In this document: positions 23,453 through 35,171 of the stretch, in pieces
How positions within the stretch are numbered: the stretch's first letter is position 1
Layout: each line of letters begins with the position of its first letter
NCBI GenBank assembly: GCA_963969395.1
Contig: OZ017796.1
Coordinates: 9,736,501-9,800,500, forward strand
Length of the DNA stretch: 64,000 bases
Reading direction: 5' to 3'
Source of the DNA: Pseudoscleropodium purum
Lineage: Eukaryota > Streptophyta > Bryopsida > Hypnales > Brachytheciaceae
Translations under genes and position numbers: made by a program
Notes under the pieces: generated by a model
Seen by the model: the letters and a program-made list of their open reading frames with translations, nothing else
Told to the model about the DNA's origin: nothing
Databases searched by the model: none

Positions 23453-25544
23453 TCATCTCAAAAGGAATCTCTCGTGTCGCTCACCACCAGTTGCAGGGTG
23501 AAACTTGTATGCGTTGGAGAGATACTCCAACCATGTGAAAGGACGGTACTTTTGAGGTCGCTCGGCTGTTATAAGCTCCCGTGGAGCTTCCACGGTTGCA
23601 CTAAGAGGCGGGTTCAAAAAGCAGGCCAGCGATAACCGCTTGGAAGTTGCATTCACAGCTGCTCGGTGCAAAACACTCTTGTACCTTGTATTGCTCAACA
23701 CCTGCACCCAATTTAAAACAGCTTAGCCTACAATCCCACCAAAACAAAACAAAACAAAAAACTCAACCTGCAAGAGCCCAAGGTGGCCTACAGTGGCCAC
23801 TTCCATGTGCGAAGGAGTGTAAATGAATCATTTGAAGCTTCAAAACAAGCAACAGAATGTATCAACAGCACAAATAAACCATATCCTACAATTTTGAGCG
23901 ATAAGCATATGTTTTTCAAGCTACAATAATCAACTACTAACTTCCAAACTTGATTTTCCATTTTCAGTTGGCACTCATGAGTGCCCAACATAAAAATAGA
24001 GTCAAGTATAGAAGCTAACAATCGATTATTATAGCTTGAAAAACATATGCTTATTGCTCAAAATTGTAGGGTATGGTTTATTTGTGCTGTTGATACATTC
24101 TGTTGCTTGTTTTGAAGCTTCAAATGATTCATTTACACTCCTTCGCTCATGGAAGCGGACACTTTCGAAGATTCATGCACTTTGGGGGTTTCGAAAGTGG
24201 AGCCCCAAATGCACCAAAATGGAAACGAAGAGCGCTAGAAAACATAGGGATTGGGAGCGTACCTGGAAGAGGTCCCCGATGTTGACGACGAAGCAATCCG
24301 GTCGTGGCTTTACGGTGATCCACTCTTCGTCGATCTGCACCTGCAGTCCGGCTACTTCGTCCTGGTGCAGAATGGTGAGAAGATGCGGGTCGGTATGCGC
24401 GCGCAACCCGATGGCGAGCTCCGGTTGCGGACATGGCGGGTACAGATTGAACCGCATCGACATCATGCGCTCGTCCTCCACGTAGTGATTGAACCGGTCT
24501 CGCTCCAATCCCAGACCTTCCGTCAGAAGCTCCAGAAGCTCCCGCGCCAGTTTTTCAATCTCCGCCATGTACTCTTCCACCGTGGAACTGCAACGGAGAC
24601 GAAAAACAACAACAACAATCAGACCAGAAGGATCGGAGCGACATAAGAAATTCCCATCGTTTCTTAAACCCCCGCCTCCGTCTCCTGCTCCTGAAACTCC
24701 TCGATTCTTAGTGGGCCTTCAATGAGCATCGTTTTCGTGGAAGGATGAGTATCTATGACCACTGATCTTTGAATGGACATGAAGCTCCCTGATATCAAGA
24801 GTTGCCTACAACCTCCAAATCTGAATGATAGCACAAGGATGACAGAAGTTTGATTTGAGGAGAGTCTGGTTTAACTACTGAAAGTGGTCTCTCCCAAAAT
24901 ATATCACCCTGCTACGGAGGTTTGAAGTCTCCTCGAAATTGGGGAAAACAGGGGAAATTTAATTAGGGGTACCTGAACTTGGCGGGATCGGCTTCGGAGA
25001 AGAGCTTGGCGGAAAACTCCCGGATGTTGGACGTGGGGTGCAGTTGCATGTGGAAGCTTTCGGCCCAGTGCATGACGGTTTGATTGACCCAGGTGTTGGC
25101 CCCATAGCCAAACGAGGTTCCTGGCGGACGATGCACGCGCTCCTTGACTTCCAGCGGCAGCTCGAACATCTCATGCGCCTCCCGCTCGCAGCGCTCGATC
25201 AGCGCCTGATCGACGCCGTGGTGGAGCACCTGGAAGAAGCCGAAGCGCTCGCATGCGTCTGCAATGGAGGATACGAGCGCAGCTCGCGCGGCCGGGTCGC
25301 CGGGCGAGCGCAGGGGCGAAAGATCCACGACGGGAATTTGGTCGTCTACAGCGCAGCTGCTAGCGGGCTCCAGCGTGGGCCGGTGATGCTCCCCATGGTC
25401 CACGAACATGGAAGGCACAGAGGAGGAGTTTTGCAGCAGCGCCGTGAGCACCCTGGCGTTTCGGAGCGTAGAGTTCGCGTTCGCGAGCACCGCCGTCAGA
25501 TCCGTGGAATTGTGACGGGGGGAAGAGAGTCGGTGGGCCGCCAT
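23453..25544 (-). CDS. Gibberellin-oxidase-like 2-oxoglutarate/Fe(II) dioxygenase (three exons)
   Basis: Exons (minus strand): 25544-24973, 24587-24263, 23701-23453; introns 385 and 561 nt, both GT-AG, phases 2 and 0; 381 residues ending in TGA. I start at ATG 25544 (context ccgaATGGCGG); the frame is open upstream but has no other ATG nearby. The N-terminal DIOX_N region starts around QIPVVDLSPL (69-78). The core has NLYPPC (238-243), the iron ligands H255 and D257 (AHTDP) and H311 (LHRA), and the 2OG-binding R321 and S323 (RLS). Such cytosolic enzymes oxidise small molecules with O2 and 2-oxoglutarate. ILHQDEVAGLQV resembles GA 20-oxidases, whereas RPFTWLEY near the C-terminus resembles GA 2-oxidases, so substrate is uncertain; other DOXC activities remain possible. 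Length fits the family and all catalytic residues are present. Exons are far GC-richer than the surroundings. No neighbouring gene gives functional context. Confidence 0.9.
23793..24162. repeat. Intron 2 inverted repeat, 139-bp arms, 92-bp loop
   Basis: Arms 23793-23931 and 24024-24162 align without gaps with six mismatches (133 of 139, about 96%). Landmarks are ttgaagcttcaa (itself palindromic), acattctgttgcttg and gcttgaaaaacatatgctta. The whole structure lies inside intron 2 (23702-24262), so the pre-mRNA would form a long near-perfect hairpin. A second short pair, cactttcgaa (24160) and ttcgaaagtg (24191), follows at the edge. No other copy is in the window and no clear target duplication was seen. 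It may be a young foldback element or a local inverted duplication. Confidence 0.85.
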
Positions 25545-26900
25545 TCGGGACCACACCAATCCGATCTTTGCTTACAAACCTCTCACGCCCTTCCCTAATT
25601 CACACCTTCCGCAATTAAACCCACCCACACAGTACCAGCACACAGAATTCGATCTCTCCCAAACCTATAAGATATCCTGAAACAATGCTAGCAAACAATC
25701 CCCATCGCGCTCTCTATCTCCATTGTGTCAAAACACTAGCTACCTCTCCACTTCCTCTCCACTTCCTCTCCAACCAACAACGACAACACCAAGCTTGCTT
25801 GCTTGCGTGCGTACGTAAGTGCAGACTCTCACTCCACGATTACAGCCACAACAACAGCAGAGCTCGCGATCGAACCCGACGTGGCACCAGTTAGCGCTGA
25901 ATTATGGCGTCCGTCCCGTGTGGCGTGAACCGGCCACTCAACAAACTCCGGAAGCTCATAGGCCGTGAGTGGGACAGCCCGCACTCGGCGAGTGGTATCA
26001 AAGCCGACCAAGACCCGTTCAGCTGTCGTGGATGCCGCAGCTGCAGCACCAGCAGCAGCCCGCCCACCCAGGCACGCTGTTCCCACAATGCTGGCGCCCC
26101 CAACTCAACGTTCACTGTTGCTGCATCCCACGGGCGCCGGCAGCAGCAGTCATCCACATGCATCCCATGCACACTCCCACTCCCACCACCAGCAAGAGCT
26201 GGCGCGCTCGAAATCAGTGCGATCTCTCTCGCTCCGACTGGGGAACTGATGAATGCTTCAGGGCACTAGAGGAGCATCATCACCACGAATTGATGAGGAC
26301 TGATGCGTGTCGTGTGGAAATGAAATGAATTGTCTGGGATGGAACGGAATGGAACGGAACGGAATGGAGGATATAATATGTTCCATGACTGGCGTGAGAG
26401 GAGGAGACGCATTTATTAAGACACAGGCAGGGCTCCGGCGACAACGCAGCAGTTCCCGTCGTCCCCAGCCAGTGCGCCCGCTTTTCGCCTGTTGCCTCTT
26501 TTGCCCACAACCCTGGTCTACGTTCTATTATTACTTTCGGCTCAGTTAGCATCTCTAGCCTGGTCGCCCGTGCCTCCCGGATGGATCCTCCGTCACGCCC
26601 TGGCTGGCTGTTGTGGGCCTGGACCTTCAGTTGGCTGGGGCACTTCAGTTGGGCTTGCTGTGAACTTCACCTCGGTGGCAACGTTGGGGGAAAACGGCAG
26701 CGGTCAATACCACGAAGTTAGCCAGCCAGAACTTTGAAAGTGAGGAAAAAAACAATAACAAAACACGGAAGAACACGGGAAAATTTCTATCCGTAGTAAA
26801 AATAGATAAAAGAAATAAACTGGATATGGTAGCCAACCCATTTCGGACGAGCGAGCTATTATGTTATGTTTCCAATCAGCTCTGGTTTAGGTGACAGCTC
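25545..26900 (-). promoter_or_regulatory. 5' UTR and promoter region of the dioxygenase gene
   Basis: This GC-richer stretch lies directly upstream of the start codon on the gene strand. It contains a tandem GAGGAAGTGGA-type repeat (plus strand 25744-25776, ctctccacttcctctccac). It also holds CAG/CTG-rich and ACC-rich patches (26030-26200) and a GGAAC/GGAAT run (26337-26368). No TATA box is convincing. Many overlapping frames on both strands are composition effects; none is a recognisable protein. The transcription start cannot be placed from sequence. Confidence 0.4.
26337..26368. repeat. GGAAC/GGAAT pentanucleotide microsatellite
   Basis: Reads as six consecutive GGAAC or GGAAT-type units (ggatggaacggaatggaacg and onwards). 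Simple repeat in the upstream region of the gene. Confidence 0.75.
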
Positions 26901-27714
26901 ACACTTAGCAAGAGCAGCACATATGTTTTGGGAGGTGTACATTGAAAGCTTAAAATGATCACAAGATGTACATTGGAAACCACAATTATCACTTACATTG
27001 AACTAATGTCGATTTCGTAATTAGCCTATGGTTAGAAATAGGGTGAACTACATGACAAGAGTAGGTTGAACGGAATATTCACCAAAAAAATTCATTGTAA
27101 TTTTGTTTTTGAGTAAAAAAAATGTATAAAAATATGAAATCTTTTTTAAGTGTGATTGCAAGAAATACTTCACATTTTTGGAGCATATATATAGTTTGGG
27201 GGCATAGGATTGGTAGTACAATACACTACTACTAGAACTATGTGTTAGCAAGGCCCTTACAAATCTAAATCATCAATTCAAGGTGCCTACAAATGTAAAC
27301 TGTCAATTCAGTATTGTGTAGTACTATAGACTACTACAAGGTATTACAAAAGCCATTGAGATTAAAAAATAGCAAAAAAAAAAAAAAAGGTATGTGAACT
27401 TTTTAATTTTTAGCAATTCAAAAAAATTCAAAAAAATTCCATTAGGAATTTATACCTCATTGTAGCCTTTGAGCAAAGAAAGGTCACTTTGACCCTATGT
27501 GCACAATCAATATGTTGCTATTTCATAAAAAATCATTGTCAATCCTTGTAATATTGGTAGACCTCCAGTGTGTCCAATTTGTGACTTTGAATTTTCATTT
27601 TTAGGTCAAAAATAGAACTAAAAAAAATCCAAATGGCCAAGGTAGACATTCAATCAAGGACAAGTTAAAATTAGGAAACTAATTTTTTCTTAATTAAAAA
27701 AATTATTCAATGTT
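26901..27714. other. AT-rich intergenic DNA, nothing recognised
   Basis: Composition drops back to the repeat background. An A run lies at 27374-27388. No gene or terminus seen. Confidence 0.4.
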
Positions 27715-27865
27715 TGAAACTATCTCATGTACCTTCATTCCAAATTTCATGCCAAAAGGACAAACAATGCAAAAGTTATAAGCAAAAAAACACCCATCCA
27801 AGACCAAGGTGACAAGAAATAGGACAAGTATTTTTTGCAATCACCCCTTAAATCTATTTCTCTAA
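27715..27865 (-). repeat. Dispersed repeat L, copy 1
   Basis: Reverse complement of 41945-42105: the words aaatttcatgccaaaagg, caaaagttataagcaaaaaa and ggacaagtattttttgcaat here match ttgcaagaaacacttgtcc, ttggctataacttt and aaatttgaaatgaag there. Non-coding. Confidence 0.4.
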
Positions 27866-30800
27866 ACATGGATTTTTTCCCTCACTGTATTTCTATAATA
27901 GATATGTTGAATTGCTTAAGTAATTAGAAGTAGGTCGCCTATCTTACTTGAGAAATACACATTTGAATATGAGAATTGAAAGAAAGTAGTTGGTAAAGCT
28001 CAAAAAAATCTTGAATAGTATTTGGTGGAAGTGGAATTTGATGACCTCTAGGTAATATATTATAGGTCTGCTCAAATGGATTTAGCAATTCATAGTAAGT
28101 TTTGGCTAGTGGTAGCCCCCATTTGGATACAAGGAACCAAAGGTGTACAAAGTCTAAATTCTTCACTAGGCAAATAAGTGGGAAAAATAGTCCTTTGTTG
28201 TAGAACATTTAATTTTGTATTTCATGGTCTTACATAGCTATTTAGAGTCTCTAGTTCCAAATATAAACTCTAAAACTTAATAGTCTAGTGCAAATAAAAT
28301 TCCTAAATAATTATGGAGGTAAAGATTCTTTAAGAGCAAATCTAAACTAGCCTTGATCCTAATGTTTAAACTTAAAATAGAAATATCACTTTTGAACAAT
28401 CATAGTAAATAGTAGGGCTTAAATTCTTGAACTTTAAGAGAAAAAATTTAATCTTTTAAAACCATGGTAAATAATAAGGTTTAAGATTAGATCACATGTA
28501 GTTCTAAAAAAAATTATCCCATGAGAGATGGCACAAATTTTCTATTTTTTTGTGATATCAAATAGAAATTTGGAATTTGTATTTGAAATCAAGGATCAGA
28601 AATTAGCTAGGATAAGTTACCAAATTCAAAAAATTTACTAATCCACAATCAAAGACAAATTTCTACATATATTTTTCAAGTGAAAATTTTGGAGTTTTTG
28701 CATCTACATTGTAAGACCACATGTAGTCTAACTTTCATCAAGTAATAGTATTTATTTATTTATATGCTCTAAATATATAACCCATTTATATAAAATATTA
28801 TCTTTTCTTTCTACTGATACATTAGAAAATCTTTCTTAAAGTTTTATCCTATGAATGTTTATTAGATGAAGTGAACTTTTCAAAACATTTTAAATCCATT
28901 TTGTGAGTTGTTGTCCATTTAGGAGCTAAAGCTTTGTTTATTCCATTAAATGCCAAGATTTTAGGTTTTAGGGAATTATATGGAGTTCAATTTTTTATTT
29001 TTTGAACATGATATGGAGCCCAAATTTGACTTCATAAATGAATAAATTATCTAAAAGTACAAATTTGTAATCTACATATACTAAATTCGAGCAATATTGA
29101 TTTACCATAGCTTGAAGAATATAGTTCATAGATATATAAATAAAAAAGAGGTTTTGGGGCATTAAGCTTTGATAATATAGTTTAGTGCCTAAAGACTTCC
29201 TTTCTACTAGGTTTTATCATTTGATATTCATTTACAAATTTTTTAACTAGTTCATTCATTACAAATAAAATTTGATTTTTAATCCAACTATTTTGTATTT
29301 ATATCTATCTTTAAGAAAAATCTTTAAAATGTGTTGAATATCAAACTTTTGAATATGTTGAAAATACTAAAAGTTTCCAAAATAGTCTCTTTTTATCTTA
29401 TTTGAATGCCATACACAAATAGTTGTAAGTACTCAAATGTTTATTGTGGAGAATTTAAAATTGACTTATGTTCTAATTGTAAGGGGTCTCAAATTAGGGT
29501 TGCTTATCTTATTGAACACATATTTTTCTCCATAAAACTTTATCATTTTTCTACTTGGTACAAATATTGAGGTAAATGTCCTACCAAAATAGTTCATTCT
29601 TAAAGGACAAATTTGTAACTCACTTTTGAATGCTTGAAGCAAGAGTTGAAGGCTTATACCTCTAATTTTCATTTTTACCTTGATGATATAGCTAGAAGGT
29701 TGTAAAAAGATTCCTTCTCAAATTTTGAAGTTCACAAAATGTAATTACAAGAAACATATTTTCAATAAATAGATGCATTTAATGCCATCTTTATCTATAA
29801 AAAAAACAATTTTTTATCCATTAAAAACATGCATACTTAGATTTATCAAAACCAATGAGGTCTATGAGTTATAATTACTAAACATCATTGTGAAGAATTT
29901 GAGGCCTCGAAAAGTTCTTGAGCTCTTGATATTTTTTGAGTTCAAGTGCATGGTTGGCAAGTATAGAATTGAAGCATTGTTACATTTGCAAGGAACAAAA
30001 ACGTTTATATTTTAAAAAACAATTGCAAGAGTAAATCTTTAGCAATTCTAGTGTATAATGCATTGTAGGAATGTTATCGAGGGTACACTTCTAATGGTAT
30101 AAGATATGCCTTTTGGTTCAAAAGTATTCAAGTGATGGCTTATAAATGTCCTAATGGATACTATTCAGTCATGTAGTTTTAGGCCCTCTTGTTCAATAAA
30201 TGTGCCTATATAAGGGCCTCAAAATTGTGGTCATTTTAGGTGAGAAAGATGATCATTATAGAAATTTCTCTTTTTAAGGTGATTGGTGGCACTTGTGAAT
30301 TTTAGGCAAAATCACTTCAAAACATCATAAATTATTTATGCTTCATCAAAAAATATGATTCAATTTCCTATTACTTTATACATTGTGTCTCCATGCTCAA
30401 TTTATTTTTTATTACTTCTTCAATCCTCTAAGGGATCAAGTATAAAAAATTCACTACAACAAATCAATTCATTTTAAATCCTAAAGGACTAATAATCCTA
30501 CCTATTTTTTTTTTGCAAATTTAAGCAATTTGTAGTGACTTATTAATATTTTACTTGAAATTTTTAGGATAGCTCCATATCATCATACTTTGCAAATTTG
30601 AGAAGCTTTTATTCATGCCATTTTAAATAAGTATGGCAAAAAAATGTAAAGATTTTTCATATTTCAATGTCAAATCATACAACCAAAATAAATTTATTTT
30701 TATTTCCAATAATTTATGCATATGTATACAATTTTTTAGAATTTTTCTAGTTTGATTAACCCCTGAAAAACCAAGTGATAATTCAACATACAAGAGACTT

Positions 30801-30966
30801 CTAAAATACTTACACATGAAGTCAATTGTGGTCAAATGTTCACAAAATTTTGACATGAATATGAATATAGCCCCCCTAGCTAATTTTGACATGGAATTAT
30901 AATTATTTTTTCCTTCTTTGAGAACAAGTATCTAGAAACTAATTTGGGCTCCTAAACACAAAAGGG
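27866..30966. other. AT-rich intergenic DNA, nothing recognised
   Basis: About 3 kb with no repeat terminus, RNA gene or coding frame I can support. A TTAA-CCCCTGAAAAACC word at about 30758 looks like one end of a TTAA-type element, but no partner end was found. Confidence 0.4.
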
Positions 30967-30969
30967 TAA

Positions 30970-31392
30970 GAGCATTGCCACCATGCAACAACCAAATCCC
31001 TAGAACATTGTCCACGTGGTGGGCTCCAAATAGTTAATGCACTTGACAAGTAGGGAGCCACACATCGTGGGCCAATTGATAGTAGTAGTCTCAAATCCTA
31101 ATCTTGATTAGTACAAATGTGGCCCCTACACGAGTATGATTTGAGACTACTACTAACAAGCTACGAAATTTTACATATTTATTAGCACAAACATAGATTT
31201 GTTGGCAGAATCAAGACAACTTTGAGCTTAGTAAAAACTTTTCCTTGCACTTGATGTTGAAGTACAAGAGACAATATTTACCACACTTAGTTACAAAACA
31301 TTGGGTTCCAATTCTATGGTAGGGAGACCATTTCCAACCCTTGTCGTCATGTCCCAACCCCAGTAACAAATGGAATAGGGGTAGCAATGCTC
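30970..31392. mobile_element. PIF/Harbinger-like non-autonomous element E2
   Basis: TAA at 30967-30969 and 31393-31395 flank termini GAGCATTGCCACC and GGTAGCAATGCTC. The interior holds an inverted pair (tagtagtctcaaatc at about 31083, gatttgagactacta at about 31138). It also contains gaatcaagacaactttgagc, which is found inverted in element E3 as tccaaagttgtcttgatttt. 423 bp, no coding capacity. Confidence 0.62.
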
Positions 31393-31395
31393 TAA

Positions 31396-33930
31396 GTCCC
31401 AAATTTTGTAAAGGACTTCATTGTTCACTGTAGAAACAAAGATTACACCCACAGGCCCAATAATCAACGCAGTTTTTAGGTGACTACCTTGGTCGTAGGA
31501 GGCCGCATCCTCTGATTAGGAAAATTGCCATAAAATTTCCTTGTTGTTGAGTGCACTGCACCTGGTAGTCCGGGCGATCCTATGGCCACAGACACAACGT
31601 TGAGATCAGTCCCCACCAATTCATGTGCTTTCAAGGGACAATTCACATGGTGAATCATTGAGGGGTGCCGATTTTGCCCAAGGGGACAATTTTGTTGTGG
31701 GAATGTGTCAGGAATGTTAAAGGAACTGCTCTCAAGTAACATTTGAGAACACATCTGTACTTGCTTGTTCTCTAGTACGTAATACTCTGGTCCAGCGATC
31801 CCAAAACTGGCTAAATTTTGCTTGGTTGCTACTTAACTTTTCATGCCCCTAGTGTAAATTTTAAAAGAAATCTTCCAAAAATGAACATTTTGCTAAAAAA
31901 AAACACACCTGAATTAGTTCTGAGATCACTGTGTGGTCTGGGCCACAGGCAGTTGGGGGGTGCCTGGTGTTGTCCAGTACCTTACTAATAACTGGACTGT
32001 ACTCCAGGGAGAATGGTTTGTTGGGGTGGGGTGGGGTGGGGTGGGGTGGGGTGTATCCCTATGTAGCCCTAGCCAGGCAGAGAGAATTCCCTTCCTCTGT
32101 AATGTCAACGACAAGGTGACAATGGAGCAAGGGAAAGCTCAGTTGCCATGATCCTGGAACATGGCCCCAATGTCCGATGGACCTGACCGCCCCGCCCTGC
32201 CCAAGGCTCACAAGCTCGATCAGCTCCATCCATGATATAACTTGATATCTTATTAGTTTTTGCAACTTGAAGGCATCCATAGCTTGGGATTTTTCTCTCT
32301 TGGTTGGGATTTTTCTCTTTTGTTTGTGGATCACGGCTTTGGCAAAGTAAAGTACGGAGCTTCCACATGAGAGGAGGGAATTCCCATTGTCCATGGGGTG
32401 ATCAACAAAGTGGGGGGGTCATGTCATTTTAGACCTTGGGTGGCTCATGCTGCTGTCGGTTGCTGGCCCAAATAAAAATTGGAAAAAAATTGAAAACATG
32501 ATGGTTGATGACTTCAGATCAGAGCAGTGCATGTAGATTCAGGATAAAATAATGAGAATGCAAGGACATGTTTATCATTAGGCTCTCGGGAGGGACGAAG
32601 GTTTTGCTTTGAAAGAAGCAACGAACAACATCCGAGGAAGTTTGAGGAGGACACTACTTGAAACCCCTCTTTGGATAGCCTCTTGTAGCATAGGTGCTTG
32701 TTTTCAATGATCCTCAAAGGAATTCAAAGTAGGATTTTGGGTACATTCAATGATCCCTGAAGGTTCAAAGTTTTGGATTGGAATTTTTAGAATTTGGGGT
32801 TGGTTACTATGACTATGATGTCAAATTGTATTGGAATGTATTTGAATTTCTTTTTGAAGATAAGAGAATGTACTAAATTTATGGGAACATGTTTTTTTAA
32901 TTCATTTAGTTCCTACAAAAGAAAGTAGTTCCCCTCTTAAGTACAAAATAATCAAGCTTCGGCAACCAAAAAAAATGAGAAAACTCAAAAGTAATTTTAA
33001 TTTTAATTTTTTTTCCATAGAAAGCTTTAATTGTTCCATTTTAGACTAGTGATGTGAAAATTGAAAAGAGTCTTACTTTAGAAGGCACTCAAGGCATCTT
33101 CATAAATAAATAAAAATAACATACATAGGATTTGTTTCTAATTTTAATTTTCACAATTGTTCAAACTCAAAACATAGATCAAGAGTAGATTACTTGCTAC
33201 AATAATTTCAAGGTTGGGATCAGCATGTTTCAATTCTGTTTTGGAACTATGAACAATTTAAATTTTTTCCTTTATCTTGTACCTACTTCTATTTAAGAAT
33301 GTAAAAAAAAATGAAATTTTTATTTTTATTTTTTGAATTTTTACTCTAAATTTTCAACCAAAAAGATTTAAACCTCAAAAAATTTAGCATAAAATATTTA
33401 AGTTAAGGGCCAACATCAAAGTGTAAAAACCTAGAAGAGCTACGTGCAAAAAATATATTTTCTTTTTGCTTGAACACAATATCTTCGTTATTATTTGCAA
33501 GACCAAAGTGTCTAAGATTATTTTTGCACATTTTCATGCAAGTTTAATGAAAAAATCTATGGTTGAATATGCAAAATAATAATTTCATTGTGACTTTTTG
33601 CACTAGTAATGGCATTTTTGATGTAGTTTTTGGTTAAACATACATTTAAGAGTTCACATTTATATCAAATATAGGATGTATATTCTAGTCATGAGATGGT
33701 GAGGCTAGGAATAGATGTTCACTTTGGAAGGTTAATTAATTCAAAATACATTTTTATGACTCCAAGATGTAAGTTGTGATAAACTCATTTGTCCTATTAG
33801 TGCACGTGGCACTAATTATCAAAATCACATTTCTTGTAAAATAATGAAATTCATGTAGGCTAAAATATTACTTTATATTATCAATTTACTAAAATATATA
33901 ATTTTGTAGTGATAGTCTTTGAAAATCATA
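31396..33930. other. Intergenic DNA, partly GC-richer
   Basis: 31440-32720 is GC-richer than its surroundings. A 92-codon minus-strand frame (31476-31754) and overlapping frames at 31926-32394 show nothing recognisable. 32720-33930 is AT-rich background. It could hold a decayed gene or a transcribed non-coding region; no claim made. Confidence 0.3.
32023..32053 (+). repeat. GGGGT pentanucleotide array, six units
   Basis: Six tandem GGGGT units on the plus strand. Runs of four G at 5-base spacing are able to form G-quadruplexes. Confidence 0.85.
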
Positions 33931-33934
33931 TCTA

Positions 33935-34851
33935 CCTGCAAACTAAAATTCCTCGTAATTTTCATCTATCATTTTTTATATAGTTTCAAATTTTAGAAAA
34001 GAAACATTTTTAGACATATATAACCACAGGATCTTGTAATATACTAGTTTGAAAAGATGTGGAAAAAATTTCAAAAATTTCCGATGTCTAGATTGCAAGA
34101 TATTAGCATTTGAAGTGGTAAAAATCCTTTTTTTGTCCCTACAAAAAATTGTGTAGTTGCACTTCACAGGGGCACATTTGTATGAAAAAATGTTCAAAAT
34201 GGTGGTTATTTTTTGAATTCATTCTTCAAGGCATGGTGGCTACATGCTTGAAAATTTTTAGATCATTTGAAATTTTACAACATATAGGAAAAAAAATAGT
34301 AAGTAGAAAAATGTAGACAATGATTCAAAATACTAAATTGTCAAAAATTTCATTATGGAATGCAAAAATGCCAATCTCAATGATTAGAATGTTACAATAA
34401 AGAATCTTCACCTTATTTTTTGATTTTTTTCCAAAAATATTGAAAATTGAGTTCAATAAAAGACTTCAAAGTTTATTTTGGAGTAGAGAATCCATAATTG
34501 CCCCCTAAGTAAAAAACCTTATAACTTTTGACTCATTGATCAAAATTGAATGATTCAAAGTTTTCTATGTATATATGAATCTAGAAAACCAATTTCAAAT
34601 TTGGATTTTTGAAAAAAAAATGATTTTTTCAGATTTGCCTGGACTACCCAAGTTGAGAAACAAACTACATATTAGGCCATAACTTTTTACTCATATTTTG
34701 AAATGTCTTGAAAATTAAAGCACATGAAGGATATTCCTTGTCTACATCTTCTATTAAAATTTGGGCCAAAAACATGGAAATCTCTACCTTCACGCACCTA
34801 CCTATAATTTCTATGTTGCCAAAAAATGCATCTTGATCCTTTAGGTTTTAA
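33935..34851 (+). mobile_element. TTAA-type element, subfamily A, copy 4 (rearranged left end)
   Basis: Internal A blocks run in order from gaaacatttttagacatata to gttgccaaaaaatgc and the right end CCTTTAGGTT-TTAA (34848-34851). The left end is not the usual TTAA-CCCC. It begins with ctgcaaactaaaattcctcg, a block normally near the middle of the element, so the copy is a chimera or has lost its left end. Confidence 0.6.
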
Positions 34852-35171
34852 TCAAATTGGAATAATTTAAAGTTTCTACATATATAAATACTTATAAAAC
34901 TAATTTCAAATTTTTATTTCTTAAAAAAGTGATTTTTAAAGAAATATTTTGAGATGCCGAATTTGCTTGCTAAGCAATAAAAGTTACATATCATGCAATA
35001 ACTTTTTAACCATGTAGTCAAAAGTTATGAGAATTGCTAGACCTTAAAGTTAATCTTTGGGCACATGTTATGTGAAATTTTCAAAGAAAAAAATTAAAAA
35101 TTCCACTCACAATGAGCTACTCAAAATCACTATGTTGCCAAAAAAATTGCAACTTTACCTTTAGGGGTTAA
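34852..35171 (+). mobile_element. 3' part of a second subfamily A element, fused to copy 4
   Basis: Directly after copy 4, the sequence resumes at caaattggaataattcaaag-like words and runs to CCTTTAGGGG-TTAA (35168-35171). It resembles the 3' third of copies 3, 5 and 6 (taaccatgtagtcaaaagtt). Two A elements appear joined end to end, probably by recombination between related copies. Confidence 0.55.

Noticed and set aside
24173..24262. Read-through of exon 2 to give a C-terminally altered dioxygenase
   Set aside because: The frame continues about 30 codons beyond FQ into intron 2, but a good GT donor and the matching exon 3 with the third iron ligand show that splicing is the normal form.
24036..24485. 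149-codon plus-strand frame, and a near-identical 77-residue minus frame at 23788-24021
   Set aside because: The two similar peptides arise because the intron-2 inverted repeat is read on both strands. The plus frame also runs antisense through exon 2.
25038..25598. 186-codon plus-strand frame
   Set aside because: It is antisense to exon 1 of the dioxygenase gene; GC-rich coding DNA often leaves the opposite strand open.
25904..26328. Three overlapping plus-strand frames of 94-121 codons upstream of the gene
   Set aside because: All three frames are open at once because of GC-rich, CAG/ACC-rich composition; translations are Ala-, Ser-, His- and Pro-rich with no domain.
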